Origin: Candidatus Latescibacterota bacterium
GTDB taxonomy: Bacteria > Latescibacterota > UBA2968 > UBA8231
Reading direction: 5' to 3'
Length of the DNA stretch: 49,392 nt
Assembly: GCA_016187725.1 (NCBI GenBank)
Contig: JACPJE010000137.1
Location: 1 to 49,392, forward strand
This document shows, in pieces, positions 38,962 to 48,487 of this stretch; position 1 is the stretch's first letter; each line of letters begins with the position of its first letter. Below the pieces are notes generated by a model. That model was not told where the DNA came from. It ran no database searches and was given only the letters and a program-made list of their open reading frames with translations. A program made the translations under genes and the position numbers.

Positions 38962-39390
38962 ATGAACGCGCTGGAAATCCTGCCCGATCTGCATATTCCC
39001 CTGGCAGAACTGCTCTTCTCTTTCGACCGCAGCCCAGGGCCGGGCGGACAAAACGTCAACAAGACCAACACCCGCGCCGAATTGCGCTTCGATCTGGAGC
39101 ACAGTCCCTCCCTCAGCCCGCTGCAGCGCCAGCGCCTCAGGGAAGCCCTGGTCTCCCGCCTGAGCCAGGAAGGCATCCTGATCCTCCGCTCTACCCGTTT
39201 TCGCAGCCAGCTCCGCAACCGCGAGGATTGTCTGGAAAAATTTGCCTCTCTGCTGGCTTTCCACCTCCAGCCCCCGCCCCCGCCGCGCCGGCCCACCCGC
39301 CCTGGCAGAGCGGCCAGGGCGCGCCGGCTGCAACGCAAGAAGTCTCACTCTAACAAGAAGATACTGCGCCGCCCGCCCCATCTGGACTGA
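38962..39390 (+). CDS. arfB: Alternative ribosome-rescue factor ArfB (peptidyl-tRNA hydrolase)
   Basis: The 142-residue protein has the release-factor catalytic motif GGQNVNKTNTRAELRFD (GGQ near residue 29), SPLQRQRLREALVSRLSQEG, and a basic, flexible C-terminal tail (RRLQRKKSHSNKKILRR) that enters the empty mRNA channel of stalled ribosomes. Both regions are diagnostic for ArfB/YaeJ as opposed to full-length release factors. The ATG at 38962 is taken as start; a GTG four codons earlier is possible. It lies next to the sigma factor gene on the same strand. Confidence 0.93.
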   Translation: MNALEILPDLHIPLAELLFSFDRSPGPGGQNVNKTNTRAELRFDLEHSPSLSPLQRQRLREALVSRLSQEGILILRSTRFRSQLRNREDCLEKFASLLAFHLQPPPPPRRPTRPGRAARARRLQRKKSHSNKKILRRPPHLD

Positions 39391-39404
39391 CCGAGACCTC
39401 CTAC

Positions 39405-39433
39405 TTGCGCCGGATCAATCCAGGGTTTATATT
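39405..39433 (+). promoter_or_regulatory. Putative promoter of the sigma factor gene
   Basis: TTGCGC (39405-39410), 17 bases and TATATT (39428-39433) precede the sigma-factor ATG by 52 bases. The -35 box matches 4 of 6 and the -10 box 5 of 6 consensus positions. Confidence 0.5.
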
Positions 39434-39485
39434 TCACGTTGACGTTAAAGTTGATAGATTTCCACTTTTACCTGAGAGACCTGTC

Positions 39486-40313
39486 ATGTCCAAGACTACT
39501 GCTGTGGATGTCTACTGGCGCGAGATCAAGGATGTCCAGCCGCTGAGCCGCGCCGAGGAAGTCACCCTCTTTGAACGCGCCCGGTCCGGCGACGAGGAGG
39601 CGCGCCAGCAGCTGATCCGCGCCAACCTGCGCTTTGTGGTGAGGGTGGCCCGCGACTACAAGGACTACGGCCTCACCCTGGCCGAACTGATCTCCGAGGG
39701 CAACATGGGCCTGCTCGAAGCAGTGAAGCGCTTCGACGAGACCCGGGGCTTCAAGTTCATCACCTACGCGGTGTGGTGGATACGCCAGGCCATACTCAGG
39801 GCCCTGGCTGAGCAGGGCAAGATCGCCCGGCCTCCCATGAGCCAGCTCAACGACCGGCACAAGGTGGAGAAGGAGGCCGGCCAGCTGGCCCACGAGCTGG
39901 GGCGCCTGCCCACCTTTGAGGAACTGGCCGCCAGCCTGGACCTGAGCATGGAGCGCACCCGCAACGCCATGGCCGCCGCCCAGCAGGATCTCTCCTTCGA
40001 CGCCCCGGTCTACCAGGGGGAAGGCGTCCCCCTGCTCTCGCTCTTCGTCAGCGGGGAAGACGGCATGGACGAGGTGCTGGAGCGGGAGCAGATGAAAACC
40101 ACCCTCTCCGACTGTCTCAAGGCCCTGGATGCGCGCGAGTACCAGATTGTCAGGGATTATTTCGGCCTGGAGAATCTGGAGCCCATGACCCTGGAGCAGA
40201 TCGGCGAGGCCATGGGCGTCACCCGCGAGCGGGTGCGGCAGTTGCGCAACCGCGCCTTGGAGAAGCTGCGCAGTCATTGTAGGGATCAACTGGTGGAATT
40301 CTCCAGCAACTGA
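39486..40313 (+). CDS. RNA polymerase sigma factor, sigma-70 family (RpoD/RpoS-like)
   Basis: The 275-residue protein lacks region 1.1 and contains region 1.2 (VDVYWREIKDVQPLSRAEEV), region 2 (RANLRFVVRVARDYKDYGLT; SEGNMGLLEAVKRFDETRGF; KFITYAVWWIRQAILRALAE), region 3 (LAHELGRLPTFEELAASLDL) and region 4 (MTLEQIGEAMGVTRERVRQL) with the -35 binding helix. It is a group 1/2-type sigma of the short kind, likely a secondary housekeeping-like factor. The ATG at 39486 is chosen because the residues before it in a longer frame do not belong to the family. It overlaps the end of the convergent MFS fragment by 28 bases. Confidence 0.93.
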   Translation: MSKTTAVDVYWREIKDVQPLSRAEEVTLFERARSGDEEARQQLIRANLRFVVRVARDYKDYGLTLAELISEGNMGLLEAVKRFDETRGFKFITYAVWWIRQAILRALAEQGKIARPPMSQLNDRHKVEKEAGQLAHELGRLPTFEELAASLDLSMERTRNAMAAAQQDLSFDAPVYQGEGVPLLSLFVSGEDGMDEVLEREQMKTTLSDCLKALDAREYQIVRDYFGLENLEPMTLEQIGEAMGVTRERVRQLRNRALEKLRSHCRDQLVEFSSN

Positions 40314-40732
40314 CGCTGCCGGCTCTGGGCGAGCACGGCGCCGGCGGCCAGGGCCATGACCCAGGCGGTGGCCGCGCAGAACCAGAAGCTCTGCGCAATG
40401 CCGAATTGCCCGGCGATGGCCGCCATGGCAAAGGGAAAGGAGAGGGAGCCCACCCCGCCGGCGCTGGAGACCAGGCCGATGGCCAGGCTCTGCTCGCGGG
40501 CAAAGCACTCGCCCACCAGGGCCATGACCACCGGATAGACCGCGGAAAACCCCAGGCCGCTCACCAGGAAGAGGCCCCCCGCCACCCAGGGCGAGCCGCT
40601 GAGCAGGGCCAGGACCAGGGACAGGCCGGCCAGGCAGCTCAGGCCCAGCAGCAGGGCCTGCCGCCTCCCATTATACCCCGCCGAGAGGGCCAGCCGGCCC
40701 AACAGCAGCCCCAGCTCAGGAGAGACCCTCAA
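40286..40732 (-). pseudogene. MFS transporter C-terminal fragment
   Basis: The 148-residue frame holds the last four or five helices of a major-facilitator transporter, beginning in the loop motif GRLALSAGYNGRRQALLLG and including GLGFSAVYPVVMALVGECF. The first half of the protein is missing; upstream sequence belongs to the phosphatase-like gene, whose stop overlaps this frame. A TTG with a GGAAGGAG could still start translation, but a half-transporter is unlikely to work. Reads as a deletion remnant joined to the alkaline-phosphatase-like gene. Confidence 0.72.
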
Positions 40733-41533
40733 CCGCTCCTTCCCCGGCGACCACCTCGGCGATCGCCTTGCCGGCCCACTCCGGGGCCGGCTCCACCCCC
40801 AGCAGCGCGGCGATGGTGGGCGGATTGTCGATGATCTCCACCGACTCCTGTAACTGGTACCCCCGGCGGATGCCCGGCCCGCGGATCAGCCAGGGGATGG
40901 TCAGGTCCTCGGGCATTTCAGTGCCGTGGGTCTGGGCGTGGCCCCCGTGGTCGCTGGTGACGATGCAGACCACCTGGGGCGGCAATTCGCCGAGGATCAT
41001 GCCGATGGCCTGGTCGGCCTGGGTCACCGCCTCCAGGTACGGGTCCGACATCCAGCCCTGGCTGTGACCCACCGTGTCCACGTATCCCAGGTACACAAAG
41101 GCGAAGCCCCCCTCCATGCCGCCCAGCACGCCGGCGGCCAACTCGGCCAGTTCCAGATCGCCACCGGGTTCGTAGCAGTTGTTGAGAAAGTAGGAGTGGT
41201 CCAGGGAGCCGGGATCGCCCAGGTCGCGCAACTGCTCCCAGTTGTAGATGGAGGTGGTGGGTTTTTTTGCCCGGTGGAGCACGTCCAGCAGGCTGGGCAC
41301 CGGCCGGGCCGGCGGGATCCACACATTGGTGGTGATCCCGTGCCGCTCCGGCTTCACCCCGCGGAACATCGAGGTGTGGCAGGGCAGGGTGACCGAGGGC
41401 ATCACCGTGCGGGCGGTGTAGGTGTGGGAACCGCGCGCGGCGAGGCGGTCGAGGTGGGGGTGTGGGCCTGGCGCAGGGCATCGGGGCGCAGGCCGTCGAC
41501 GACAAAGAGCACCAGGGCATCCGTTCGGACCAT
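40716..41533 (-). pseudogene. Alkaline phosphatase/phosphodiesterase-family protein, frameshifted
   Basis: The N-terminal part starts at an ATG (41533) with GGGAGGAGAG before it and reads VLFVVDGLRPDAL, the first metal site of the alkaline phosphatase/nucleotide pyrophosphatase superfamily. At a run of five C (41456-41460 on the complementary strand) the frame is lost. Adding one base restores a continuous family match, HLDRLAARGSHTYTARTVMP, followed by SVTLPCHTSMFRGVKPERHG with the catalytic Thr/Ser region, YLGYVDTVGHSQGW and TSDHGGHAQTHGTEMPED with metal ligands. So the gene is intact except for one missing base. The 3' end is normal. Sequencing or assembly error at a homopolymer is a real alternative to inactivation. 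Confidence 0.82.
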
Positions 41534-41671
41534 GACTTCTCTCCTCCCTTGGTATGGAAGTCTGCAGCGGTGTTCAAAATAACCCAGATCCGGAACCAGG
41601 GCCACCGGCAGTTGCCCAAAAGGCAGGGGCGGTGATATATTGGGGAAACTTTTTCGCCCCGAGGATACCCA

Positions 41672-41956
41672 ATGCCGCAGTTGCGCCAGAAGCTCCTGGT
41701 CCTCTACGCCCACTCTCCCGACCTGCACAGCCAGGTAGTCTCGTGGTCCCAGTACGACGGCACCGGCAAGGCGCCAGCCACCACTGGCGACAGCGACACC
41801 CCGCCCTACGCCTCAGTGGTGGCCGCCATGAAGGAGGGCTGGCGGGTGATCCAGTTCCCCCAGCAGTTCCCGGCCTACCCCGGAATGGAATACCACACTG
41901 CCTATCTCAAGTACGAGTACATTCTCGAAAGGATGGAGGAGATCGATGGCCCATGA
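41672..41956 (+). CDS. Small conserved-looking protein preceding PhyH copy 2
   Basis: The 94-residue soluble protein contains KLLVLYAHSPDLHSQVVSWS, VVAAMKEGWRVIQFPQQFPA and TAYLKYEYILERMEE. It has no membrane segment or signal. I recognise no family. Its final 11 bases overlap the start of the phytanoyl-CoA dioxygenase gene, which implies co-translation and perhaps joint function. The GCCCCGAGGATACCC leader gives a modest ribosome-binding site. Confidence 0.7.
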   Translation: MPQLRQKLLVLYAHSPDLHSQVVSWSQYDGTGKAPATTGDSDTPPYASVVAAMKEGWRVIQFPQQFPAYPGMEYHTAYLKYEYILERMEEIDGP

Positions 41957-42761
41957 GCAGTATCTGTTGAGCAGCAAGCAGATGGCGCAGTTCACCGCCG
42001 ACGGGTTCCTGCGCTTCGACGAGTTGATCCCCGCGGAGTTGAACCAGGCGGTGTACGCCGAGATCGAGAAGGGCGCGGTGCCGCGCCCCCGGGCCGGCAG
42101 CCACCTGAGCCAGGCCTGGCCCGAAGCGGCGGTAGGCCAGGTGTTCCGGCTGCCCCAGGTCCAGGGCATCACCCACAGCCTGGTGGGGCCCGACCCGCTC
42201 TACGACCACCACGCCGTCCACACCGTGGGTCCCCGCCATGAGCAGGGCCAGATCTGGCACGCCGACGCCATCATCGACACCCGCATGCACTTCGACATCC
42301 AGTTCATGTATTTCTGCCACGACACCCCGCGGGAGATGGGCGGCACCATGCTGCTGCCGGGCAGCCATTTCCGCCGCATCAGCGAATCGGATATCGGCCG
42401 CTACCAGAACTTCCTGGGCCAGACCCCCACCGTCTGCAAGGCCGGCACCCTGATCGCCATCCACCACGGCATCTGGCACTGCGCCCAGCCCAACCGCACC
42501 GACCAGATGCGCTACATGTTCAAGCTGCGCCTCAACCCCACGGTGCGCCAGCTCCGGCTGTGGGACACCGCCGACCTGGAGGATGCGGCCATTCCCGGCA
42601 TCCTCAGCACCAACCACCGCTGGTACGGCAACGAGGTGCGCCTGGAGATCGTCAACCGCATCAAGTTCTGGCGCTTCCTGATCGGCGACGAGAAATTCGA
42701 CGTGGGCTACTGGCTCTCGCGCCTGGAGAACATGCCCGAGACCCGGCTGCGCGCCGCCTGA
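41946..42761 (+). CDS. Phytanoyl-CoA dioxygenase (PhyH) family protein, copy 2
   Basis: The 271-residue Fe(II)/2-oxoglutarate oxygenase shows FTADGFLRFDELIPAELNQA (N-terminal helix typical of PhyH), the iron ligands IWHADAIIDTRMH (H and D near 97-99), MGGTMLLPGSHFRR, and the distal ligand region IAIHHGIWHCAQPNRT with following Arg. It differs clearly from copy 1 at 17474. Its start overlaps the small protein before it. Likely acts on a lipid or secondary metabolite; partner genes do not reveal which. Confidence 0.9.
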   Translation: MAHEQYLLSSKQMAQFTADGFLRFDELIPAELNQAVYAEIEKGAVPRPRAGSHLSQAWPEAAVGQVFRLPQVQGITHSLVGPDPLYDHHAVHTVGPRHEQGQIWHADAIIDTRMHFDIQFMYFCHDTPREMGGTMLLPGSHFRRISESDIGRYQNFLGQTPTVCKAGTLIAIHHGIWHCAQPNRTDQMRYMFKLRLNPTVRQLRLWDTADLEDAAIPGILSTNHRWYGNEVRLEIVNRIKFWRFLIGDEKFDVGYWLSRLENMPETRLRAA

Positions 42762-42772
42762 GGTTAGGCGGA

Positions 42773-43363
42773 TCAGGCGAAGAAGTCGAGTGTTTGGCCC
42801 GCCTCCGGTGTGGAGGCGGGCTTTTCTTTGCCCTCGGCTTGGCGCTGGGCGGCCAATTCCCGCCGGGCCCGGGCTTCCTGGCGCGCCGCCTGGGCGGCCA
42901 CCCGGCGGTCCTGGGGAGAGGGCTCTGCAGGAGCCAGGGCGGCCTGCTGCACGACCCGGGCCTTTTCGAGGTTGGCCTGGGGATCGCCAGGCACTGGCGA
43001 GGCGTTTATCTGCACTTCTCCGCCCACGGCGTACTCTTTGCCGTCTGGCCCCCGCTGGTATTCGTACTGGGGGCCGCCCAGGGCATAGGGGCCGGCGGCG
43101 GCCAGATGCGCCTGCTCGTGGGCGCGCACCTCGCGATCCCGCGCCTTGAGCTTCTCCACCTGCCGCTTTTCCTCCTCGCCCAACTCCTGGCTGGCAGCCG
43201 GGTTTTTGCCCGCTTGCCGACCGCGACCCAGACCCGACGAGGATAACTCCACCTGATCGCCAGGCGCAGCCGGGGAAGTAGGCGGGGCAACGCCAGGACC
43301 AGGAGCCGCGCTGGCTCTGCTCCCTCCGAAAAGTGAAGGGAAACCAGCAGTCTCAATGCGCAT
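42773..43363 (-). CDS. SprA-related family putative metalloprotease
   Basis: The 196-residue protein has a Pro/Ala-rich N-terminal region (about 1-60) and the family core LKARDREVRAHEQAHLAAAG with a zinc-protease-like HEQAH (about 83-87), GGPQYEYQRGPDGKEYAVGG, SPVPGDPQANLEKARVVQQA and PSPQDRRVAAQAARQEARAR. This matches the SprA-related family (PF12118-like), which is widespread and biochemically uncharacterised. Start at 43363 follows the AGGTG; a GTG two codons earlier is possible. Convergent with the PhyH gene, with 11 bases between stops. Confidence 0.88.
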   Translation of the reverse strand: MRIETAGFPSLFGGSRASAAPGPGVAPPTSPAAPGDQVELSSSGLGRGRQAGKNPAASQELGEEEKRQVEKLKARDREVRAHEQAHLAAAGPYALGGPQYEYQRGPDGKEYAVGGEVQINASPVPGDPQANLEKARVVQQAALAPAEPSPQDRRVAAQAARQEARARRELAAQRQAEGKEKPASTPEAGQTLDFFA

Positions 43364-43438
43364 GCACACCTGCGAGCGGAAAAGCTAGTTATTCTAACTT
43401 ATCGGCAGGCGGCAGGTACTTCTTCAGGCTTTTGATCT

Positions 43439-44206
43439 TTATTTTTTCAGCGCCATCAAATCCACTGGTCCCGGGTCGCTGAACACCGCAGCCGGCAACT
43501 GGTCGAAGACGGCGATCTCGGTGTGTTTGGCCCGCCCGTGGTCATCGGCCAGCCAGATATGGCCGTAGGGCTGCCAGTTGGCCCAGGGCCCGGTGAACTT
43601 GGGCTCCGCATCCGCCGCGTCGGCATAAAAGGCCCACTGGGTCACCAACTGGTCCTGCTGGTCCACCCACACCTCGTATTTGTTCTGCGGCGTCACCCCC
43701 ACATTCTTGAAGGTCAGCACCAGCACCTGGGCCGCCTTGCCCTCCTGGGTCTGGCTCTCCTCCTTGTACTTGAGGGTCACCCCGCTGTCCTTGAGCTTGT
43801 ACGGCATGACCAGCCAATAGGAGTCGTTGATCCAGGCCTCGTACGCGTGTTTGAGCCGGGCTTTCAAGGTGTCGGGCTCGGCCACCTCCTGCCCCTCCTG
43901 CCAGGCCCGGCCCTGACCCGAATTGATGTTCATCAGCACCACCAGCCCGTCTTCCTCAAAGCGGATATTCCCCGTCCACTTGTCCCATACGTGCAGGCGC
44001 TTGCCGAAGAAGCGCCAGGTGAGGTAGTGGGTCTGGTCCCAGTGGTGGCGGCCCCCCAGCCGCTCCATGACCTGGTCGGCCAGGGCGATGGCCTGGGGAT
44101 CTGAACCGGCCTGGTCGAAGCCGGGCAGGGGGGGGTTCTTCTTTGCTTCGCCGCGCAGGGCGCCAAGGACGAGCAGCGCACTGACTAACCATACTCTTCT
44201 CCGCAT
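43439..44206 (-). CDS. Exported beta-rich protein (DUF6503/LolA-like)
   Basis: The 255-residue protein has a signal peptide (RRRVWLVSALLVLGALRGEA) and a beta-rich body: HYLTWRFFGKRLHVWDKWTG, YWLVMPYKLKDSGVTLKYKE, AAQVLVLTFKNVGVTPQNKY, EVWVDQQDQLVTQWAFY and GPWANWQPYGHIWLADDHGR. This resembles periplasmic outer-membrane-lipoprotein-sorting-like folds assigned to DUF6503. Start at 44206 is set by GAGGAGAA before the ATG; an in-frame GTG overlaps that site. No nearby Lol genes, so function is open. Confidence 0.78.
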   Translation of the reverse strand: MRRRVWLVSALLVLGALRGEAKKNPPLPGFDQAGSDPQAIALADQVMERLGGRHHWDQTHYLTWRFFGKRLHVWDKWTGNIRFEEDGLVVLMNINSGQGRAWQEGQEVAEPDTLKARLKHAYEAWINDSYWLVMPYKLKDSGVTLKYKEESQTQEGKAAQVLVLTFKNVGVTPQNKYEVWVDQQDQLVTQWAFYADAADAEPKFTGPWANWQPYGHIWLADDHGRAKHTEIAVFDQLPAAVFSDPGPVDLMALKK

Positions 44207-44493
44207 GACCGTTCTCCTCACAAAGGTCTAGTGACCCAGGTAAAATCGCCAAATCGCCGCGTTGCGCCAAGAGAAAATCCCCAGGCCCTTTTGTTTCAGG
44301 TGTAGCAGTGGGTAACACCTTGTAACGCCATGCGACAATAGCGATTTTTGCGCCCGGCGCTCAGCATATCAACTGCACATTCCCAACCTCTTCACTTGAA
44401 GAGAGTTATACAAAAATCCCGGCGCGGCCACTCCAGCGGCATGGCAATTGCAATTCACACCTCCAGAAAACCAGCAACCTGTGAGACAACCCC

Positions 44494-45666
44494 ATGCACA
44501 AAAGCCATATCGACCTGAAAAGCGCCCACATCCTCCTGGTGGACGACACCCCGGCCAACCTGGACGTGCTCTGCGCCCTGCTGGAGACCGAAGGCTACCA
44601 GATTTCGCTGGCGCCCAACGGCAAGGTAGCCCTCAAGATCGCCCCCCAGGCCGAAGCCGCCCCCGACCTAATCCTGTTAGATGTGATGATGCCGGGCATG
44701 GACGGCTTCGAGGTATGCCGGAGACTCAAGGCCGACCCCAAGACCCGAGAGATCCCGGTCATCTTCATCACTGCCGAGGATCAGACCGAAAGCCTGGTCA
44801 AAGGCTTCCAGGCCGGCGGGGTGGACTATATCCCCAAGCCCTTCCGCGACCAGGAGGTGCGGGTGCGGGTGCGCAATGCCCTGCTGACCAAGTTCCTCTT
44901 CGACCAGAACCGCGCGTACCAGGAGAAGATGGAAAAGGAGTTGCAGACGGCCCACGAGTTGCAGATGGGGCTGATGCCCAAGGCGCCCCCGGCGCTGGAG
45001 GGTTTCGAGATCGCCGGCCGCTGCCTGCCGGCGGAGCAGGTGGGGGGAGATTTCTTCCAGTACTTCGCCCGGCCGCAGGGTGGACTGGCCATTGCCCTGG
45101 CGGATGTAACCGGCCATGCCATGGCCGCAGCCATTCCAGTGGTGCTCTTCAACGGCATGCTGGAGGTGCAGATGGAGCGGGGGGGAACCTTGGAAGAGTT
45201 GTTCGCCCGGCTGAATCGCTCGGTGCACCGCCTGCTGGATTCCCACACCCTGGTCTGCTTTGCCCTGGCACGGCTCGACCCGGCCAGCCGCTGCCTCCAC
45301 CTGAGCAATGCCGGGTTACCCTACCCGGTTCACTACCGGGCAGCAGACGGCGAGGTAGAGGAGTTGCAGACGGAGCAGGCCTACCCGCTGGGCGCCAGCG
45401 CCGAGGCTGCGCACCGGTCCCTGGAGGTGAAACTGGCGCCGGGGGATCGGGTGGTGTTCTGCTCGGACGGGATGGTGGAGGCGGAGAACGCGCAGCGAGA
45501 GATGTTCGGCTTTGAGCGGTTGGGGGAGGTGGTGCGGAAAGGGTGTATGGAGGGGCTGGATGCGGCGGCGCTGTTGGAACGGTTGATGGGGGCAGTGCGC
45601 TGCTTTGCTGGGGATGCGCCGCAGGCGGACGATCAGACGGTGGTGGTGCTGGAGGTGGGAAGGTAG
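44494..45666 (+). CDS. Response regulator with PP2C (RsbU/SpoIIE) phosphatase output
   Basis: The 390-residue protein joins a receiver domain (about 10-130; ILLVDDTPANLDVLCALLE with the acidic pair, LILLDVMMPGMDG with phospho-Asp D63, FITAEDQ and the Lys in IPKPFRD) through a coiled coil (about 138-160) to a PP2C-type phosphatase (about 175-388) with AGRCLPAEQVGGDFFQYFAR, LADVTGHAMAAAIP (metal-binding Asp/Gly) and DDQTVVVLEVG at the end. All catalytic positions look intact. Such proteins dephosphorylate anti-anti-sigma factors in partner-switching stress control. No STAS or RsbW-like gene lies in the window. Confidence 0.93.
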   Translation: MHKSHIDLKSAHILLVDDTPANLDVLCALLETEGYQISLAPNGKVALKIAPQAEAAPDLILLDVMMPGMDGFEVCRRLKADPKTREIPVIFITAEDQTESLVKGFQAGGVDYIPKPFRDQEVRVRVRNALLTKFLFDQNRAYQEKMEKELQTAHELQMGLMPKAPPALEGFEIAGRCLPAEQVGGDFFQYFARPQGGLAIALADVTGHAMAAAIPVVLFNGMLEVQMERGGTLEELFARLNRSVHRLLDSHTLVCFALARLDPASRCLHLSNAGLPYPVHYRAADGEVEELQTEQAYPLGASAEAAHRSLEVKLAPGDRVVFCSDGMVEAENAQREMFGFERLGEVVRKGCMEGLDAAALLERLMGAVRCFAGDAPQADDQTVVVLEVGR

Positions 45667-45700
45667 AGGTCGGGCAGCGGACTACAAGGCGATGCAACTA

Positions 45701-45934
45701 TTACTTGAGCAAGAAGGCGCCCATCATCGAAAACCAACTGGCCAGGATGAGGCCCACCACCAGGTGAAACTTGGTGTCTATCTTGGCATCGAGGGCACTG
45801 ATTTTAGTGTCAAGGGTTTCGACCTTGGTGTCCAGCTTGGCGTCGAGCGTGCGCAAGTCCTCCTCGATCAGGCTGAGCCGCCTATCGACCTGCTGGAGCA
45901 CATCGCGGGTAGTGAGTTCAGGAGTCGAGGTCAC
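45701..45934 (-). CDS. Small coiled-coil protein with C-terminal membrane anchor
   Basis: The 77-residue protein contains a heptad-like repeat built on LD(T/A)K (LRTLDAKLDTKVETLDTKIS then ALDAKIDTK) and ends in a hydrophobic helix LVVGLILASWFSMMGAFLLK, so it is probably a tail-anchored coiled coil. Start is GTG at 45934 preceded by GGAAAGGA; a longer frame upstream to 46048 lacks such a site. No function is known for this kind of protein, which resembles DUF1640-like and apolipoprotein-like helices. Confidence 0.65.
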   Translation of the reverse strand: MTSTPELTTRDVLQQVDRRLSLIEEDLRTLDAKLDTKVETLDTKISALDAKIDTKFHLVVGLILASWFSMMGAFLLK

Positions 45935-46192
45935 GACTGAATCCTTTCCGAGCTGATTTGTCAAAAATATATGCAAAAGCCGGGCCAGAGTGAAATACCC
46001 TGGCAGAAGGATAGAGAAGCGCAGCCCACTGTTTCGCTGTTTGCCCATCTATGGGTAAGGGATGAGCCACTGCCCTTTCCTGGCCGGCGGGAATGAAACC
46101 ACTTGCGGAACAGCGAAAATTGAGACAGAGTACCCTTCACCCGGAGGGATACCTATGGAATCCTCGGCGAAGAAGGCGAATTCCCTTGTACG

Positions 46193-48462
46193 TTGGGTGC
46201 CCAGGCGCAGACCGGGAGCATCACCGGGCAAGTGATAGCCGCAGATAGCGGCGATCCCCTGGCCGGCGCGGTGGTGGAAGTCAGCGGCCCGACCCTGGCC
46301 GGGAAGAAGGGGGCAATCGCGGATGAAAAAGGCCGGTACGCAATAGAGAATGTGCCCTCAGGCACCTACGCCCTGAAGGTGACACATGTGGGATATGTGG
46401 CGGGGACCATCCGCAAGGTGAGCGTGGCGTCAGGGGCCTCTGCTGCGGTGGACTTCCGCCTGAAGACCTCACCCTATGGACTGGAGGAGACGGTGGTGTC
46501 GGCCAGCCGTCGGGCGGAGAATATCATCGATGCCCCCGCCTCCATCTCCAAAGTCGGCTGGGAGGAAGCCCGCAGAAACGCAGCCGACAACTCTTACTCC
46601 AGCCTGCTCAAGAATGTGAAGGGTGTCGACTGCACCCAGACGGGTGTATTCACCGAGGCTTTCAACACCCGGGGCTTCAACACCGCCTTCAATACGCGGA
46701 TGCTGATGCTGCTCGACGGGATCCCCATCGGGGTAGCTGCGGCCTTCACGCCGGTGTTTCCCATCCCCAGGGACGACGTGCAGGATGTCGAGGTGATCGT
46801 CGGCCCTGGATCCGCGCTCTACGGTCCAGACGCCGTCGCCGGAATAATCAATGTGACGTCTAGGAATCCGAGAGACTCGCAGGGAACCACCCTGGCCCTC
46901 TCCGGCGGTGCCCGCAGCACCTTCAAAGGCCGGCTGCGCCACGCCGGCATCCAGGATAAGTGGGGCTGGAAAATCTCTGGAGACTACCAGCGAGCCCGCG
47001 ATTTCGAGGTAATCAACACCTTCTACAACGCCGACAGCACGATCTCCGTGACCGACGATCCAGACTTCGACGCCAAGAGCCTGCGTGGGGGCGCCGGCCT
47101 GTTCTATTACCCCGACCCCAAGTCCAGCGTCGGTTTCACCATGGGGGTAGGTCGGGCTAGTTTCATAGACATGTTGGACTCCGGTCGAGGTCAGAGAGAC
47201 AATAATACCCAACACTATCAGCGGCTGGCCTACACTTCTCCGCGACTCTACCTCAACGCCTACCGCACAAGTACAGATGGTAGCGATGATTACCTGCTCC
47301 ACACCAGGGCAGCGAATAGGTTGAAAGGTCTTTCGGAAGAGGAGGCCAGGCGCGGAGCGTCGCTGGCCTTCGTGGGCAAAACCTGGGGCATGGAAGCGCG
47401 CTACAGTATCACCCCGCCATTCCTGGAGAGTACCCATTTAACGCGGGCGCGGATCTTCGCCAGACGAACTACGAAAGTCCTATTCTCAAAGGAGGAAAGG
47501 CTGACGCAGCTCTGTTCGGAATCTATGGTCAGGCAGAAGTAGATCTCGATGAGAAACTCAGGCTGGTCCTGTCGACGCGTGGGGATTTCCACGAGCTGTA
47601 CGCGACCCAGGTCAGCCCCAAGGCTGGGCTGATTTATAAACCTCGACCCACCGCGGCTTTTCGCTTGACCTTCAACCGGGCATTCAAAAACCCGTTTATC
47701 ACCCAGGAACGCCTGGATCTTCTCATTCGCCCGGGGATGGTTGCCCGCGGCAGCGGTGAGGGCTTCCGTTTTGGCACCACCACCGGCGAACCCTTGCCAC
47801 CCGCATACGCGGCCGGCATTCCGGAACTGGAGCCCGAGAAAAACACGACCATCGAGCTGGGGTACAAGGGCATCCTCGCCAACAAGGTGTTCCTGGATGT
47901 CAGCGGCTACCGGAGCAGGTACCGCAATTTCATCAGCCCCCTGCGGCTGATCGGGAATCCGTCGGCGGGCGTATTCGTCCTGGACGAGAAGGGCATCCCC
48001 AGAGAGGGAGAACTGACCGTGACCTATCTGAACTTCGGCGAGCAGGTAGTCTGGGGACTCGACCTGGGGGTGAATGTGTACGCCTCGGAGCGGGTGACGC
48101 TCAAGGGCAACGCCTCGTTCATCGAAGCCGACGACCTGCAGGCGCCGGAGGGCTTTGACCAGTCCTTCAACACCCCCGCAACCACGTTCAATGCGGTCCT
48201 CTCGGCCAGCGATCTGCCGATCAGGGGGAGCACCGTGGATCTCTCTGTGCGCCGCGTCAGCGAATTCGACTTTCGCACCGCCGCCCACGTCGGCACGGTT
48301 CCCGCCTACGCCATCTTCGACTTCAATCTGGGCTACCAGATGCGCCATGGCGTAACTTACAGGCTCACCGTAAAGAACCTCTTCGACAACGACCACATCG
48401 AGATGGTCGACGGACCCAAAATCGGCAGACTCGTGGTAGCGGAAATAGAATACGCTTTCTGA
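46193..48462 (+). pseudogene. TonB-dependent receptor with carboxypeptidase-regulatory-like domain, frameshifted
   Basis: The first frame (46193-47542) shows a CarboxypepD_reg-like Ig domain (GSITGQVIAADSGDPLAGAV), the TonB plug (APASISKVGWEEARRNAADN, GFNTAFNTRMLMLLDGIPIG, VGPGSALYGPDAVAGIINVT) and the start of the barrel. Near 47425 the frame is lost; a -1 change gives PGEYPFNAGADLRQTNYESP and continues to 48462 with barrel strands and a C-terminal AEIEYAF ending in Phe. So one missing base splits the gene. The region before 46193 has no normal signal peptide: the frame continues upstream without a hydrophobic segment, so the 5' end also appears damaged. Either decay or assembly error; the two faults together favour decay. 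Confidence 0.82.
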
Positions 48463-48487
48463 CCTCCTTTTTGAGAGGTTGAACCCC

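Noticed and set aside
44299-44331. GGGTAACACC word similar to the inner arm of the 35951-36080 palindrome
   Set aside because: Only about nine bases match and no second arm is present; likely chance.
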